From assembly GCA_009774175.1 (NCBI GenBank), contig VSNG01000006.1:1-64000 (forward strand): a stretch of DNA of 64,000 nt, read 5' to 3'. Position 1 is the stretch's first letter. Each line of letters starts with the position of its first letter. The position numbers and the translations under genes were made by a program. Below, in pieces: positions 7,959 to 16,027 of the stretch. The notes under the pieces are model-generated. The model saw nothing but the letters and a program-made list of their open reading frames with translations, ran no database searches and was not told the DNA's origin. The stretch is from Lachnospiraceae bacterium. GTDB lineage: Bacteria > Bacillota > Clostridia > Lachnospirales > Lachnospiraceae.

Positions 7959-9395
7959 CTAATAAAATCCGTATTGTCTGGTCATTTCACAGGAATAGCC
8001 AAAACGGCTTGTCACGGCAAGCTGCGCCTGATAAGTATCAAAACAGCCGTCCATTCGAAAACGTGCGTTACCGGGTGTTTTTCGAATATCCATCTCCATA
8101 ATGTCCATGGCCCGTTCCGTCCTTGTTTCCCCATCCTGTAAAAAGAGCATCATCTGTAAATATTCCTTATAATTCAGCCCCCTGCCTTCGGAGTCCGCGG
8201 TAAGACTTTCTCTCACATTTTTAATACTGTTAATTCCCGTCTTCCAGTCGGCCGCCGTCTTCATAAGCGGTACTCTGCCGCCGCTTAACAGCGTTTTTAC
8301 ATCCTGCAGGCTTTCCACATAAGCCCAGGCGAAGAGAATCGTATATTTAACCGGCTCCATCAATGCCGGCATGAGCGTAACCGCCGTAAGCGCCGCAGCC
8401 ATGGCCTGCGCTTCCGCCACCTTTGCGCCGTCCGAGAGAATATAAAGTACATTTGCCGCCTCCCTCCAAAGCAGCAGCTTTTTAGCGGCGGCTTCCAGAT
8501 TCTTCCAGTCCGTGTCCTCTCCTGCCAGAATATACTCAATCTGATATTTTAAAAATGACTTTTCCATTTCCGCCCCGTAATAACCGCACTTTTCAAACAG
8601 ATATGCCTGAAAAACCAGTTCGTTCGGTTCTCCTCCCGTTTCCACAGCCTCCCTGCAAAGTCCCGTACCCGACATTCTGCTTCCACGGTGGGAAATATAA
8701 TTACTTAAATCCACCCTGGCAGCCGAAACTGCCGATGCGTCTTCCAAAACAAGATTCAGCACCCCGCTGCTTCTCGTGGCGTTGGCAAGGTCAGCCGGAT
8801 TATTTAACGGCACTTCCTCAAACCTCCCTTCCTCCACTTCCTCTTCCGGCAGACCGATCTCCTCTATCTGGGCTTCATAGGACTGCCGCCTGGCCTCCAC
8901 ATCCCCGCAGTCAAGACCAAATCCCTGTAGCAGCTCCATATTGCCGCTTACTTTTTCAAGCACGGTTCCCGTCGGATAATCTCCCATATAATCCGTAATC
9001 TGCCGCTTCAGCACCGCGCCTTTATCATCCGAAGCAATCGAATATTCCGAAATTTCTATTATGCCCGCATCCATCGCCAGAAAATCCTTTTCTCCAGACA
9101 TACCCTTCCTTTCCTGCGGATGCAGATTTTTCTGCACATAATTTTGCAGATGGGCTCTAGTATTTGCAATGTCGGGATGAGAGCCGCAGTAGGAAGTATC
9201 CACAAACAAAAGGTCATACTGTTCCAAAAGCTCCCTGTGATATTCGGCCAGAACGGAATTCATCCCTATGTCCGCCACACACTCGGATTTCATGCGGATG
9301 GCACTGATCCGTGCCCCCTCTATTACGGTGAATACAAGGGACAGGATCAGGGTAAGCGACAGGGATAAAAATACCGTTATATATCCCCGCCTCAT
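7959..9395 (-). CDS. DUF5702 / TadG-like pilus-associated protein
   Basis: A 478-residue protein with an N-terminal anchor reading MRRGYITVFLSLSLTLILSL, followed by a large extracytoplasmic region of mixed alpha helix. It matches the DUF5702 type that takes the TadG place in clostridial Tad loci. A glycine precedes YITVF, resembling the prepilin cleavage context, but the usual Glu at +5 is Phe. Its start codon overlaps the stop of the flp gene by four bases (ATGA), so the two are translationally coupled. Confidence 0.75.
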   Translation of the reverse strand: MRRGYITVFLSLSLTLILSLVFTVIEGARISAIRMKSECVADIGMNSVLAEYHRELLEQYDLLFVDTSYCGSHPDIANTRAHLQNYVQKNLHPQERKGMSGEKDFLAMDAGIIEISEYSIASDDKGAVLKRQITDYMGDYPTGTVLEKVSGNMELLQGFGLDCGDVEARRQSYEAQIEEIGLPEEEVEEGRFEEVPLNNPADLANATRSSGVLNLVLEDASAVSAARVDLSNYISHRGSRMSGTGLCREAVETGGEPNELVFQAYLFEKCGYYGAEMEKSFLKYQIEYILAGEDTDWKNLEAAAKKLLLWREAANVLYILSDGAKVAEAQAMAAALTAVTLMPALMEPVKYTILFAWAYVESLQDVKTLLSGGRVPLMKTAADWKTGINSIKNVRESLTADSEGRGLNYKEYLQMMLFLQDGETRTERAMDIMEMDIRKTPGNARFRMDGCFDTYQAQLAVTSRFGYSCEMTRQYGFY

Positions 9396-9592
9396 TCCAT
9401 TACCGTATTGCTGTCCGTGGTGATCTTCTCAAACACCTTCTCCACCAGAGACCGCAGCTGCGTTTTAAAAATAATCACCAGACCGATCAGCACTACAATG
9501 ATCAGAATGATTTCCACAGTGCCCATGCCTTCCTCCTCCCGCAGAAAGTTGCGAAAGCCTTTTAACCTGTTCTCTTTTTGTCTTTTTAACAT
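9392..9592 (-). CDS. Flp-type major pilin
   Basis: A 66-residue type IVb prepilin. The N-terminal leader ends in EEEG, with cleavage expected before MGTVE (Gly at -1, Glu at +5), then a hydrophobic segment IILIIVVLIGLVIIF and a short charged tail. Family members form the Flp pilus filament. A strong AAAGGAGG site stands before the ATG. It lies directly after TadC and overlaps the next gene by four bases. Confidence 0.88.
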   Translation of the reverse strand: MLKRQKENRLKGFRNFLREEEGMGTVEIILIIVVLIGLVIIFKTQLRSLVEKVFEKITTDSNTVME

Positions 9593-9611
9593 GCGTCTTC
9601 CTCCTTTGAAA

Positions 9612-11069
9612 TTAATTTAATGTAAAAGAAAAATATGCCGGGATCATAATGATCACCATAACGACGCAGAGCATCATCATCATTGGCAGCAGCAATTTTG
9701 TACCCGCCTCCTCTCCAAGCTTTTTCGCCAGATTTTTTCGTTCTGCAAAAGCATTATCCGCTTCCTGCCGCAGCATTTTCAGCAGATCGTTACTTCCTTT
9801 TCTGATATTTTGCGAAAGTAATGCGGACAATCTGATATAGGGCTGCACCTGACACCGCTTTCCAAAATGATCGTAAGCTTCTGTCTCCGATCTGCCACCC
9901 TGCAATTCGTGACAGGTCATCAGTATTTCCTCATACACATATCTCCTTCTCTCCTCCTTCTGTTTTTTATAGTCCCCGCCCATCTTTAAAAAGGCGTTTC
10001 GAATGGTCATGCCCGCACCCATATAAAGGGCCAGCTTATTCACGATTTCGGGATAGTCCAGAAGAAGCTCCCGCCGTCTTGCCAAAAGCTTGTGATCCAA
10101 TTCCCGCCCCCTGCCCCAGCAGATTGCGCCCGCCGCCAAAAGCACAAGCATCAGAAAGTATCCGCTGCTGTCCTCCACCATCTCTTTCCAGATAATGGGC
10201 TCCGTGCCAACCTGTATTGGCAGTATCATCTCCTCCGCGCTTTTTGTTTTCTCCTCCCTCTCCCGAAGCAGCTCCTCAATACGCAGACGAATTGCTTCCC
10301 CGGGCGTATAAGTCACGGGATTGACCTGCACATGAATTGCCAGTTCCCTGCTCCAGTCCTCATAGCGAAACTGCGCCGTTAAAGTAACCACTTCTCCCTT
10401 TACAAGTTCTTCATTGTGTACGGTTCCATCGGAATTGACGAGAGAATACGCTTCACTTTCCCAGCTGATCCGAAAAGGGCAGCCGTCCATCCCGGAGACC
10501 AGTTTCAAATCCTTGCGCACGTCTTCCAGCCTTTCATTTTCACCAAGAATCGCCTCAGGAAGCAGCTCGCTGGCCTGCGCATAGCTTCTTTCCAGCTCCT
10601 CTTCGGTAAGCCTCCTCTCCTTCACTACATAGTCAAAGGCCTCCTCCTGTATTCCGGGTATTTCTGCCAAAAGCTCAACTTTCACATCCCCTTCTCCATA
10701 AGCCTTCCGAAGAAGCGTATTTCCGTCGATCAGCTTTGCATTTCCATAAGCGCTGCCCCATGCCGCCAGACAGAGCAGATCCCCCGCAAACACCACCATA
10801 AGCAGCGTACTGTACAAAGAAAGATAATAGCCCCGAACCTGCTGCTCTGCTCCCTCTTCGGGCTGTAACGTTTTGAGCTTATCTCCCAGCTGCCTTGCGC
10901 GAAGAGCCCTCTTCCAGTTTCTTCTGCTATTTTTGCTTTTTCCCATCCCTTCCCGCTGTTTGCGGTAAATCCTCGCCGCCATTTTCTGAAAAGGATTCCC
11001 GGCCTCCCCCATAGACAAAAGAAATAAAATCAAATAAAGTCCCAAAATTCCGCAATAAACATATACCAT
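9612..11069 (-). CDS. tadC: TadC-like type II secretion F-domain platform protein
   Basis: A 485-residue inner-membrane platform protein. An N-terminal membrane segment (about 1-20) and another near 95-115 flank a soluble region of about 180 residues, then a further membrane segment near 300 and a C-terminal T2SSF domain (about 325-485) with two or more helices including LLLPMMMMLCVVMVIIMIP. It works with TadA and TadB to move pilin into the filament. The large insert between the N-terminal helices and the F domain is longer than in many TadC proteins. The ATG follows AAGGGAG. Confidence 0.8.
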   Translation of the reverse strand: MVYVYCGILGLYLILFLLSMGEAGNPFQKMAARIYRKQREGMGKSKNSRRNWKRALRARQLGDKLKTLQPEEGAEQQVRGYYLSLYSTLLMVVFAGDLLCLAAWGSAYGNAKLIDGNTLLRKAYGEGDVKVELLAEIPGIQEEAFDYVVKERRLTEEELERSYAQASELLPEAILGENERLEDVRKDLKLVSGMDGCPFRISWESEAYSLVNSDGTVHNEELVKGEVVTLTAQFRYEDWSRELAIHVQVNPVTYTPGEAIRLRIEELLREREEKTKSAEEMILPIQVGTEPIIWKEMVEDSSGYFLMLVLLAAGAICWGRGRELDHKLLARRRELLLDYPEIVNKLALYMGAGMTIRNAFLKMGGDYKKQKEERRRYVYEEILMTCHELQGGRSETEAYDHFGKRCQVQPYIRLSALLSQNIRKGSNDLLKMLRQEADNAFAERKNLAKKLGEEAGTKLLLPMMMMLCVVMVIIMIPAYFSFTLN

Positions 11070-11084
11070 ACAAGCTCCCTTCCA

Positions 11085-11843
11085 TCAGACCTCAATCTCC
11101 ACAATCCGCTTTGAAAACAGACAGGCCGCTCCGTAGAAAAACAGACATACCGTCATAACCGCCACACCGACCAAATTGTGATAAAGCACATCAAAAAATC
11201 CCTTTGATGTGGCGCTGATGTAGAAAATAATCAGAAAAGGCACCATATTCATAATTTTCTGTTCCATCTTTTTTGCGCTGATCATAAGCTGTATTTCCTT
11301 ATCCGTCTCAACCTTCTGTTCGATTACCGACGCCGTTTTCTCCAAGATTTCCGTCAGATTGCCGCCGCTTCTTCTGGCAATCAAAAACACATCTGCAAAC
11401 TGCATAATGTCGGGCACATGACTTCTCATACCGAGGTCATATAACAGCTTTTCAAATACCACATGATTCTCCAGTCCCCGAAGCATATATTTCACTTCCA
11501 TGCAGATAGAACTGTCCTTGCCGTAAAGCAGCTCCATATCACGGCAGGATTCCCGCAAAGCGTTTTCAATTGAATATCCGGCCTTCACATTTGCCGAAAG
11601 CGCCAGTACCAGATCCTTGAACTGTACGCTTAATTCCTGCCTGTTCCTTTTTGCCCGCTCCTTTTTCTTCTCTCTTACAAAAAAGACAAGCAGCGGCGAC
11701 AGAAAAACACAGGCAAGCCCCGACTGATAAAAAAAGTACCCGATCATTACAACAAGCAACGCCCCTTCAAGGCAGACAAGCATTCCTTCTTTCAGGGGAA
11801 ATCGGTATCCGGCATAGTCCGGCGGCCTGTAGCTTTTCGACAT
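11085..11843 (-). CDS. tadB: TadB-like type II secretion F-domain platform protein
   Basis: A 252-residue membrane protein with two N-terminal helices, a T2SSF domain holding NVKAGYSIENALRE and ARRSGGNLTEILE, and a C-terminal helix pair. It pairs with TadC as the pilus platform. The start is the ATG at 11843 (MSKSYRPPDY), preceded by AAGGAG. It lies inside the last 77 bases of tadA, whose C-terminal residues are typical of the family, so the overlap is probably real. Confidence 0.82.
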   Translation of the reverse strand: MSKSYRPPDYAGYRFPLKEGMLVCLEGALLVVMIGYFFYQSGLACVFLSPLLVFFVREKKKERAKRNRQELSVQFKDLVLALSANVKAGYSIENALRESCRDMELLYGKDSSICMEVKYMLRGLENHVVFEKLLYDLGMRSHVPDIMQFADVFLIARRSGGNLTEILEKTASVIEQKVETDKEIQLMISAKKMEQKIMNMVPFLIIFYISATSKGFFDVLYHNLVGVAVMTVCLFFYGAACLFSKRIVEIEV

Positions 11844-13029
11844 AAGCAAGTTCTCCTTTCTTTCTGAGCGAGCCCATAATTTTGCCTCCCGCTGTCTCTT
11901 TCTCCTCTTCAAACCGATAAAGCAGATTCAACTTAATTTCTCCTTTTTCGTAACCCGTCACCTCCACGATTTCCAGAACCCTTCTCGTCCTGTCCCGCAG
12001 CCGCCCCAGATGAATAATAATGTCAATTCCCGATGCAATCTGCTGTCTAATGGCCTCCAGCGGGATTTCCATTCCCATGAGAATCATATTTTCCAGACGG
12101 CTTAACATATCCCGTGAGCTGTTGGCATGTCCCGTGGACATGGAACCGTCGTGACCCGTGTTCAAACACTGCATCATATCAAAGGCCTCGCCGCCACGGA
12201 CTTCCCCGACAATAATCCGATCCGGGCGCATTCGCAGAGACGTTTTTATGAGATCCCGTATCGTAATCTCACGACAGCCCTCCACGTTTTCATTTCGCGT
12301 CTCCATCCGCACAAGGTTCTGAATGCTTTTGATCTGCAATTCCGCGCTGTCCTCTATCGTGATAATCCGCTCCGTGCCGGGTATATAATTGGAGAGCGCA
12401 TTCAGAAACGTGGTTTTTCCGGATCCTGTGCCACCGCTTATAAAAATGTTATACTTTGCCTTTACAAGTCTGCTCAGCCACTCGCAAACTTCCTCTGTTA
12501 CAGAGCCGAAACTGACCAGATTCTCCATGGTAATCGGTTTGTCGGGAAAGCGCCTGATGGTAACGATGGGTCCGTTTAGCGCAACAGGGTTCAAAACCAC
12601 ATTGACTCTGGCCCCGTTTTCCAGTCTGGCATCCACAATGGGAGACGCCTCGTTGACTGTCCTGTTGCAGTCCGACACGATCTGCTGTATCACATTGTGC
12701 AGCTTTTCCTCGCTGTCAAAATGCAGATCGCTTTTGATAAGTTGGCCGTTATTCTCAATGAATATATTATCCGGCCCGTTGATCATAATTTCCGTAATCT
12801 GCGGATCATCCACCAGCTCCTGCAACACATCCAGCTTTCGAACCGCGTGAAAAAGTTCTCTTCTTAAGCGGTTTCGCTCCGCCAGTGAAAGCGGGCTCTC
12901 CCGCCCTTCCTTAACCAGCAGCTCGTCTATCAGATCCCTGATTTCCTCATTGCTGCTCTCTCTGGAATAATCAATACTCGCAAACAGTTTTTCCTTTAAA
13001 AGCCTTCTTCTTTCTTCCGCACTATTCAT
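11767..13029 (-). CDS. cpaF: TadA/CpaF pilus assembly ATPase
   Basis: A 420-residue hexameric secretion ATPase powering Flp pilus assembly. Visible motifs are Walker A GGTGSGKTT (about residue 200), the Asp box/Walker B region RPDRIIVGEVRGGEAFDM, and the histidine-box STGHANSSRDMLSRLE. The N-terminal domain contains the TEIMINGPDNIFIE segment found in CpaF proteins. It overlaps the upstream CpaE-like gene by 8 nt and the downstream tadB start by 77 nt, showing tight coupling. Confidence 0.93.
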   Translation of the reverse strand: MNSAEERRRLLKEKLFASIDYSRESSNEEIRDLIDELLVKEGRESPLSLAERNRLRRELFHAVRKLDVLQELVDDPQITEIMINGPDNIFIENNGQLIKSDLHFDSEEKLHNVIQQIVSDCNRTVNEASPIVDARLENGARVNVVLNPVALNGPIVTIRRFPDKPITMENLVSFGSVTEEVCEWLSRLVKAKYNIFISGGTGSGKTTFLNALSNYIPGTERIITIEDSAELQIKSIQNLVRMETRNENVEGCREITIRDLIKTSLRMRPDRIIVGEVRGGEAFDMMQCLNTGHDGSMSTGHANSSRDMLSRLENMILMGMEIPLEAIRQQIASGIDIIIHLGRLRDRTRRVLEIVEVTGYEKGEIKLNLLYRFEEEKETAGGKIMGSLRKKGELAYVEKLQAAGLCRIPISPERRNACLP

Positions 13030-14032
13030 AGATGTCCTCTTTTATTATGGATTTCACATAACCGGCCAGTTCTCCGTGGGTCATCATATCAAGGCTCTGC
13101 GGAAGCTGCTTAAAAATCGGGAAACGGCACTTTACAGTCTTTTCCGTAATTTCCTCCAGCTCCCCGAGCTGCAGCATCTGCTCATACTGCCGCAGCTTGG
13201 CCATGGCAAAGGGATCGTCCCTTGTAATGGTATAAATTTTGCGACAGTTCTTTAACAGGTCAAAAAGTCCGTCTATCCCGTCGTCCAAATCCAGAATCAG
13301 ATACTCATACTCCCCAATCGCCGCAATATCCCTGCACAGTGCAAGCCACTGTTCACCCGGCACCTCTCTGATTCCCAACGCGTACTGCATGGGCGGTATG
13401 TAATCCAGTCCGCCTGCACTTTGGATCATTGCGGGCAGCCGCAGGGCCAGTTTTTCCCTCGCGCTCTGAAAATAGTACATCACATCCAGCATATCCGTCT
13501 GATACTCTCTTTGCAGAAGCTCTCCCAGTCCCGAATACATTTCAAAATTCAGGTAGAGCGTCCTGTGTTCCCTGGCTAAAAGCTGTCCTAATGTCAGTGC
13601 AAAGGACGTTTGCAGACACCGTTTCACCGGCGAATAAATGCCTATCATCTTTGCCGCCGTATCCGAGGCTTCGGGATATTCCTTAAATCCCTCTCCGTCC
13701 GCAATGACGTCCAGCATTTTCTGTACCACCTTTTCAGGGCTTTGGTATTTGTTGATACAGCACAGTTCCTCCTGTTCTTCTCCTTCTCCCTCCTGCAAAA
13801 CAAACATCTGCGCCACCTGACTTCTGACAAATTCCTCCCGGATCAGCCTCCATGCACCTTCCGCAATAAGAAGAACTTCTATCTCCTCCCGCCCCGCAAA
13901 CTTTTTCAATTCCTCCACCGCCGTAAACAAATGCAGCGTATAGGGAAGCTTTACCTTTTCCAGAATATATTCCGCCATGCGGAAAGCATATCCCTCCTCC
14001 GTATCACAGATTGCCATAATCTTTTGTTTCAA
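13022..14032 (-). CDS. CpaE/TadZ-like pilus localisation protein
   Basis: A 336-residue protein with an N-terminal receiver-like region and a C-terminal ParA/MinD-like region (about 145-320). The usual deviant Walker A is replaced by YSPVKRCLQTS, so nucleotide binding is doubtful; a Walker B-like LILDLDDG remains. The best start is a TTG at 14032: AGGAGG lies six nucleotides upstream and its TTGA overlaps the stop codon of the upstream peptidase gene by three bases. The first in-frame ATG is only at 14017, and upstream frame extension has no ribosome site. Family members place the Tad apparatus at the cell pole. Confidence 0.78.
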   Translation of the reverse strand: MKQKIMAICDTEEGYAFRMAEYILEKVKLPYTLHLFTAVEELKKFAGREEIEVLLIAEGAWRLIREEFVRSQVAQMFVLQEGEGEEQEELCCINKYQSPEKVVQKMLDVIADGEGFKEYPEASDTAAKMIGIYSPVKRCLQTSFALTLGQLLAREHRTLYLNFEMYSGLGELLQREYQTDMLDVMYYFQSAREKLALRLPAMIQSAGGLDYIPPMQYALGIREVPGEQWLALCRDIAAIGEYEYLILDLDDGIDGLFDLLKNCRKIYTITRDDPFAMAKLRQYEQMLQLGELEEITEKTVKCRFPIFKQLPQSLDMMTHGELAGYVKSIIKEDIYE

Positions 14033-14556
14033 AATAAACCTCCTATTCTGCACACCGTGCTGAACAGAATCGGCACCGCAAAATGAATTTTGTTTTTCCA
14101 GCAGGTGTGATAATCCTTTTTCAAATTTTCTCCATAAATTTTCCAATGTCCTGTCCGCCATATGTCCTGGAGATAAGAAATAAAGTACCGCAGCCTTTCC
14201 ACGCCGTTTTTCTCTGTGGCAAGCTTAATCAGCGAAAATCCCGCTCCGATTACAAAAGCCCCTGCCAGTATGGTCATAAGCTCTCCCGGTCTTTGAAAGG
14301 CGCCGATCAGAATAAGCAGCTTCACATCGCCGGCGCCGAAAGCGCCAATCATATACAGTGGATACATAAGCAAAAACGCCAAAAACACAGATGCCAAAAT
14401 ACTTGTTATTTCCCGGCCGGATAAGATACTGTCCACAATTCCGCACGCGATGCCAAAAAGTATAAACCCATTTGGAATCCGGTCAGTCTTTAAATCCGCC
14501 AATGCAGAAAGCAAAAGCAGAAAAAGTAAAATAAATTGCCCGTTATTCAGTCCAAT
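14029..14556 (-). CDS. TadV/CpaA prepilin peptidase, probable ATT start
   Basis: A polytopic A24-family protease of 175 residues that processes Flp pilin leaders. Active-site aspartates lie in ALADLKTDRIPNG and GAGDVKLL. Family members begin with a membrane segment just before the first aspartate motif; here that segment (FILLFLLLL) is encoded upstream of the first ATG/GTG/TTG candidate that would retain it. The only well-placed start is ATT at 14556, seven nucleotides after GGAGG; a CTG at 14550 is the alternative. A TTG at 14514 would delete most of the helix. First gene of the Tad operon. Confidence 0.78.
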   Translation of the reverse strand: MGLNNGQFILLFLLLLSALADLKTDRIPNGFILFGIACGIVDSILSGREITSILASVFLAFLLMYPLYMIGAFGAGDVKLLILIGAFQRPGELMTILAGAFVIGAGFSLIKLATEKNGVERLRYFISYLQDIWRTGHWKIYGENLKKDYHTCWKNKIHFAVPILFSTVCRIGGLF

Positions 14557-14683
14557 AAAACCACCTCCGCATTTTTATTTTGACTCATCGAAATAATTGG
14601 GAGAACTTCCCGACGCCATAAGGCTTGAATGCAGAACCTTTTCAGAATTAGGCCTGCCTGAAATTTCCTGAGTTGTGACTTGA
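14557..14683 (-). other. Long leader of the Tad operon
   Basis: About 120 nt separate the predicted -10 element from the first gene. It contains no obvious open frame. AGGC and GCCT segments could pair around a 30-nt loop, but I could not match it to a known riboswitch; the cyclic-di-GMP-I consensus is not evident. Confidence 0.35.
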
Positions 14684-14711
14684 ATTATAGCACAACAAAA
14701 AATCTTGTCTA
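14684..14711 (-). promoter_or_regulatory. Predicted promoter of the Tad operon
   Basis: On the minus strand TAGACA (14706-14711), five of six matches to the -35 consensus, is followed after 16 nt by a perfect TATAAT (14684-14689). It is the only clear promoter upstream of the pilus genes. Confidence 0.65.
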
Positions 14712-14747
14712 TAGCTGCGGTGCAAAAAAAATAATTTTGTGAATTAC

Positions 14748-15029
14748 TTACAAGATTTTGAAAAAATGAATCCCGTAAAGTACGGCAATCCCCGGAAATC
14801 CAAGGATTCCGGATGTCAAAACGGTAAATGGATTAATTCCCACCGCTACCTGCAGCTGTCTGGCCGCCAACAGGTAATTGAGCGCGTAAATGCCCACTGT
14901 ACCCATCACCGCACGGAGAACAAAATTAATCAGCCATTCCGCCTTCCGCCCCAGGGCCCCGATTGCCAGAACAATCAGACACACTGCCAATATAATTGCC
15001 GCACCACTTAAATTTTCCATTAAATTCAT
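14748..15029 (-). CDS. bofA: BofA-family pro-sigma-K processing inhibitor-like protein
   Basis: A 93-residue protein with two or three membrane helices and the family ending VLTSGILGFPGIAVLYGIHFF. In Bacillus, BofA holds back the SpoIVFB protease during sporulation; in many Clostridia a BofA-like gene sits next to yaaL/recR, as here next to a YaaL-like gene, and the role may differ. I choose the ATG at 15029 (MNLMENL), preceded by GGGGCGG; a GTG at 15059 would add ten residues. Confidence 0.8.
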   Translation of the reverse strand: MNLMENLSGAAIILAVCLIVLAIGALGRKAEWLINFVLRAVMGTVGIYALNYLLAARQLQVAVGINPFTVLTSGILGFPGIAVLYGIHFFKIL

Positions 15030-15174
15030 CCGCCCCTGTATCTTGTCTCCATACACCATATGTCTAAGGCATGCGTAATATTACATGAATATTTCTGGAA
15101 ATTATTACCTAAACTGGTAACAGGAGGAATTATTTACAATAATTGTCCATAAAAAGAAAGGCGGAAAACCCGAT

Positions 15175-15462
15175 ATGAAAATGATATTCAGACAAAGTCC
15201 CTGCATCCCGGCAGAGAGTGACATCATTGTGGACAGGCAAAAGCTGACTTTAAGAGATGAACTGCTCCTCACAAGAAATGCGTTGGAAAACGCTTACACG
15301 GGTTTTGACAACGCCACCGATCCCGATCTGATCGACTGCTATATTTATGAGCTGAACGCTGTCATGAAGCGGTATAAATATCTGTTACAAAAGGCAGCGG
15401 AAACTGATCCGCTGCCTGATGAAGATCGTATTAATGCCATTCGCCCGCTGACGCTTCCGTAA
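15175..15462 (+). CDS. DUF2508 (YaaL-like) protein
   Basis: A 95-residue soluble protein. The core NAYTGFDNATDPDLIDCYIYELNAV is a good match to DUF2508, so the family call is solid, but its function is unknown. It is one of the few plus-strand genes and is divergent from the BofA gene, with which YaaL often clusters in Bacillus-like genomes. The ATG follows AAAGGCGG. Confidence 0.82.
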   Translation: MKMIFRQSPCIPAESDIIVDRQKLTLRDELLLTRNALENAYTGFDNATDPDLIDCYIYELNAVMKRYKYLLQKAAETDPLPDEDRINAIRPLTLP

Positions 15463-15500
15463 ATCCGATGTTACCGTCCGCGGAGCGCAAAACCCATTTT

Positions 15501-15977
15501 TCAGACGCAGAAGCCTCTGTTTGCGGCAGGATCCGCCATATTCTCCGTGAGCGTATCTCTGCCGTAAGTGAGTCCTGCATATACGGTCTGCGCATTGCCC
15601 ATGATCGGGCCGGTAACATCCTGTCCTTCTATCTGCCGGTAAGCCGTCGCCAGCTTTTCAAGCACCGGGCGGACATTCTCCAGATGTTCTTCTTCCCCGC
15701 GCAGGGCAGCCCGCGCCACCTCTCTGTTTACGTAAAGGTAAAGCTGTAATAAATTCTGCGCCACCTCATACTCCAGATGCAGGGAATCCATCAGCTCGCA
15801 CATGCAGCCCTGGATCCTGCGCACCGCATCCTTAAGCCCCGGTCTGTCGCCTGCGGCAAGCGCCGCTTTCGCCTCATCCACATAAAGCAGGGCCATCTCA
15901 TAGAGAATGGTAATCAACTGTGTTTTATTTGCCTGCGTAATCCGCAGGGTATACTCCTGTTTTAATTCCCTGGTCAT
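15501..15977 (-). CDS. fliS: FliS-family flagellin export chaperone
   Basis: A 158-residue helical protein. The N-terminal NKTQLITILYEMALLYVDEAK matches the start of the FliS fold, and the following amphipathic helices fit the family. FliS binds the flagellin C-terminus and prevents early polymerisation. It is immediately downstream of the flagellin gene (50 nt). The C-terminal 35 residues are longer than in typical FliS proteins (about 125-135 residues). The ATG follows GGGAG. Confidence 0.78.
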   Translation of the reverse strand: MTRELKQEYTLRITQANKTQLITILYEMALLYVDEAKAALAAGDRPGLKDAVRRIQGCMCELMDSLHLEYEVAQNLLQLYLYVNREVARAALRGEEEHLENVRPVLEKLATAYRQIEGQDVTGPIMGNAQTVYAGLTYGRDTLTENMADPAANRGFCV

Positions 15978-16027
15978 GTTATGATCTCCCTGTTTTTATT
16001 CCACTCGCAGCCCCGTACCATTGGCGG

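Noticed and set aside
14557..14683. Cyclic-di-GMP-I riboswitch upstream of the Tad operon
   Set aside because: The conserved core (GACGCAAAGCC and the tetraloop-receptor pieces) was not found by eye.
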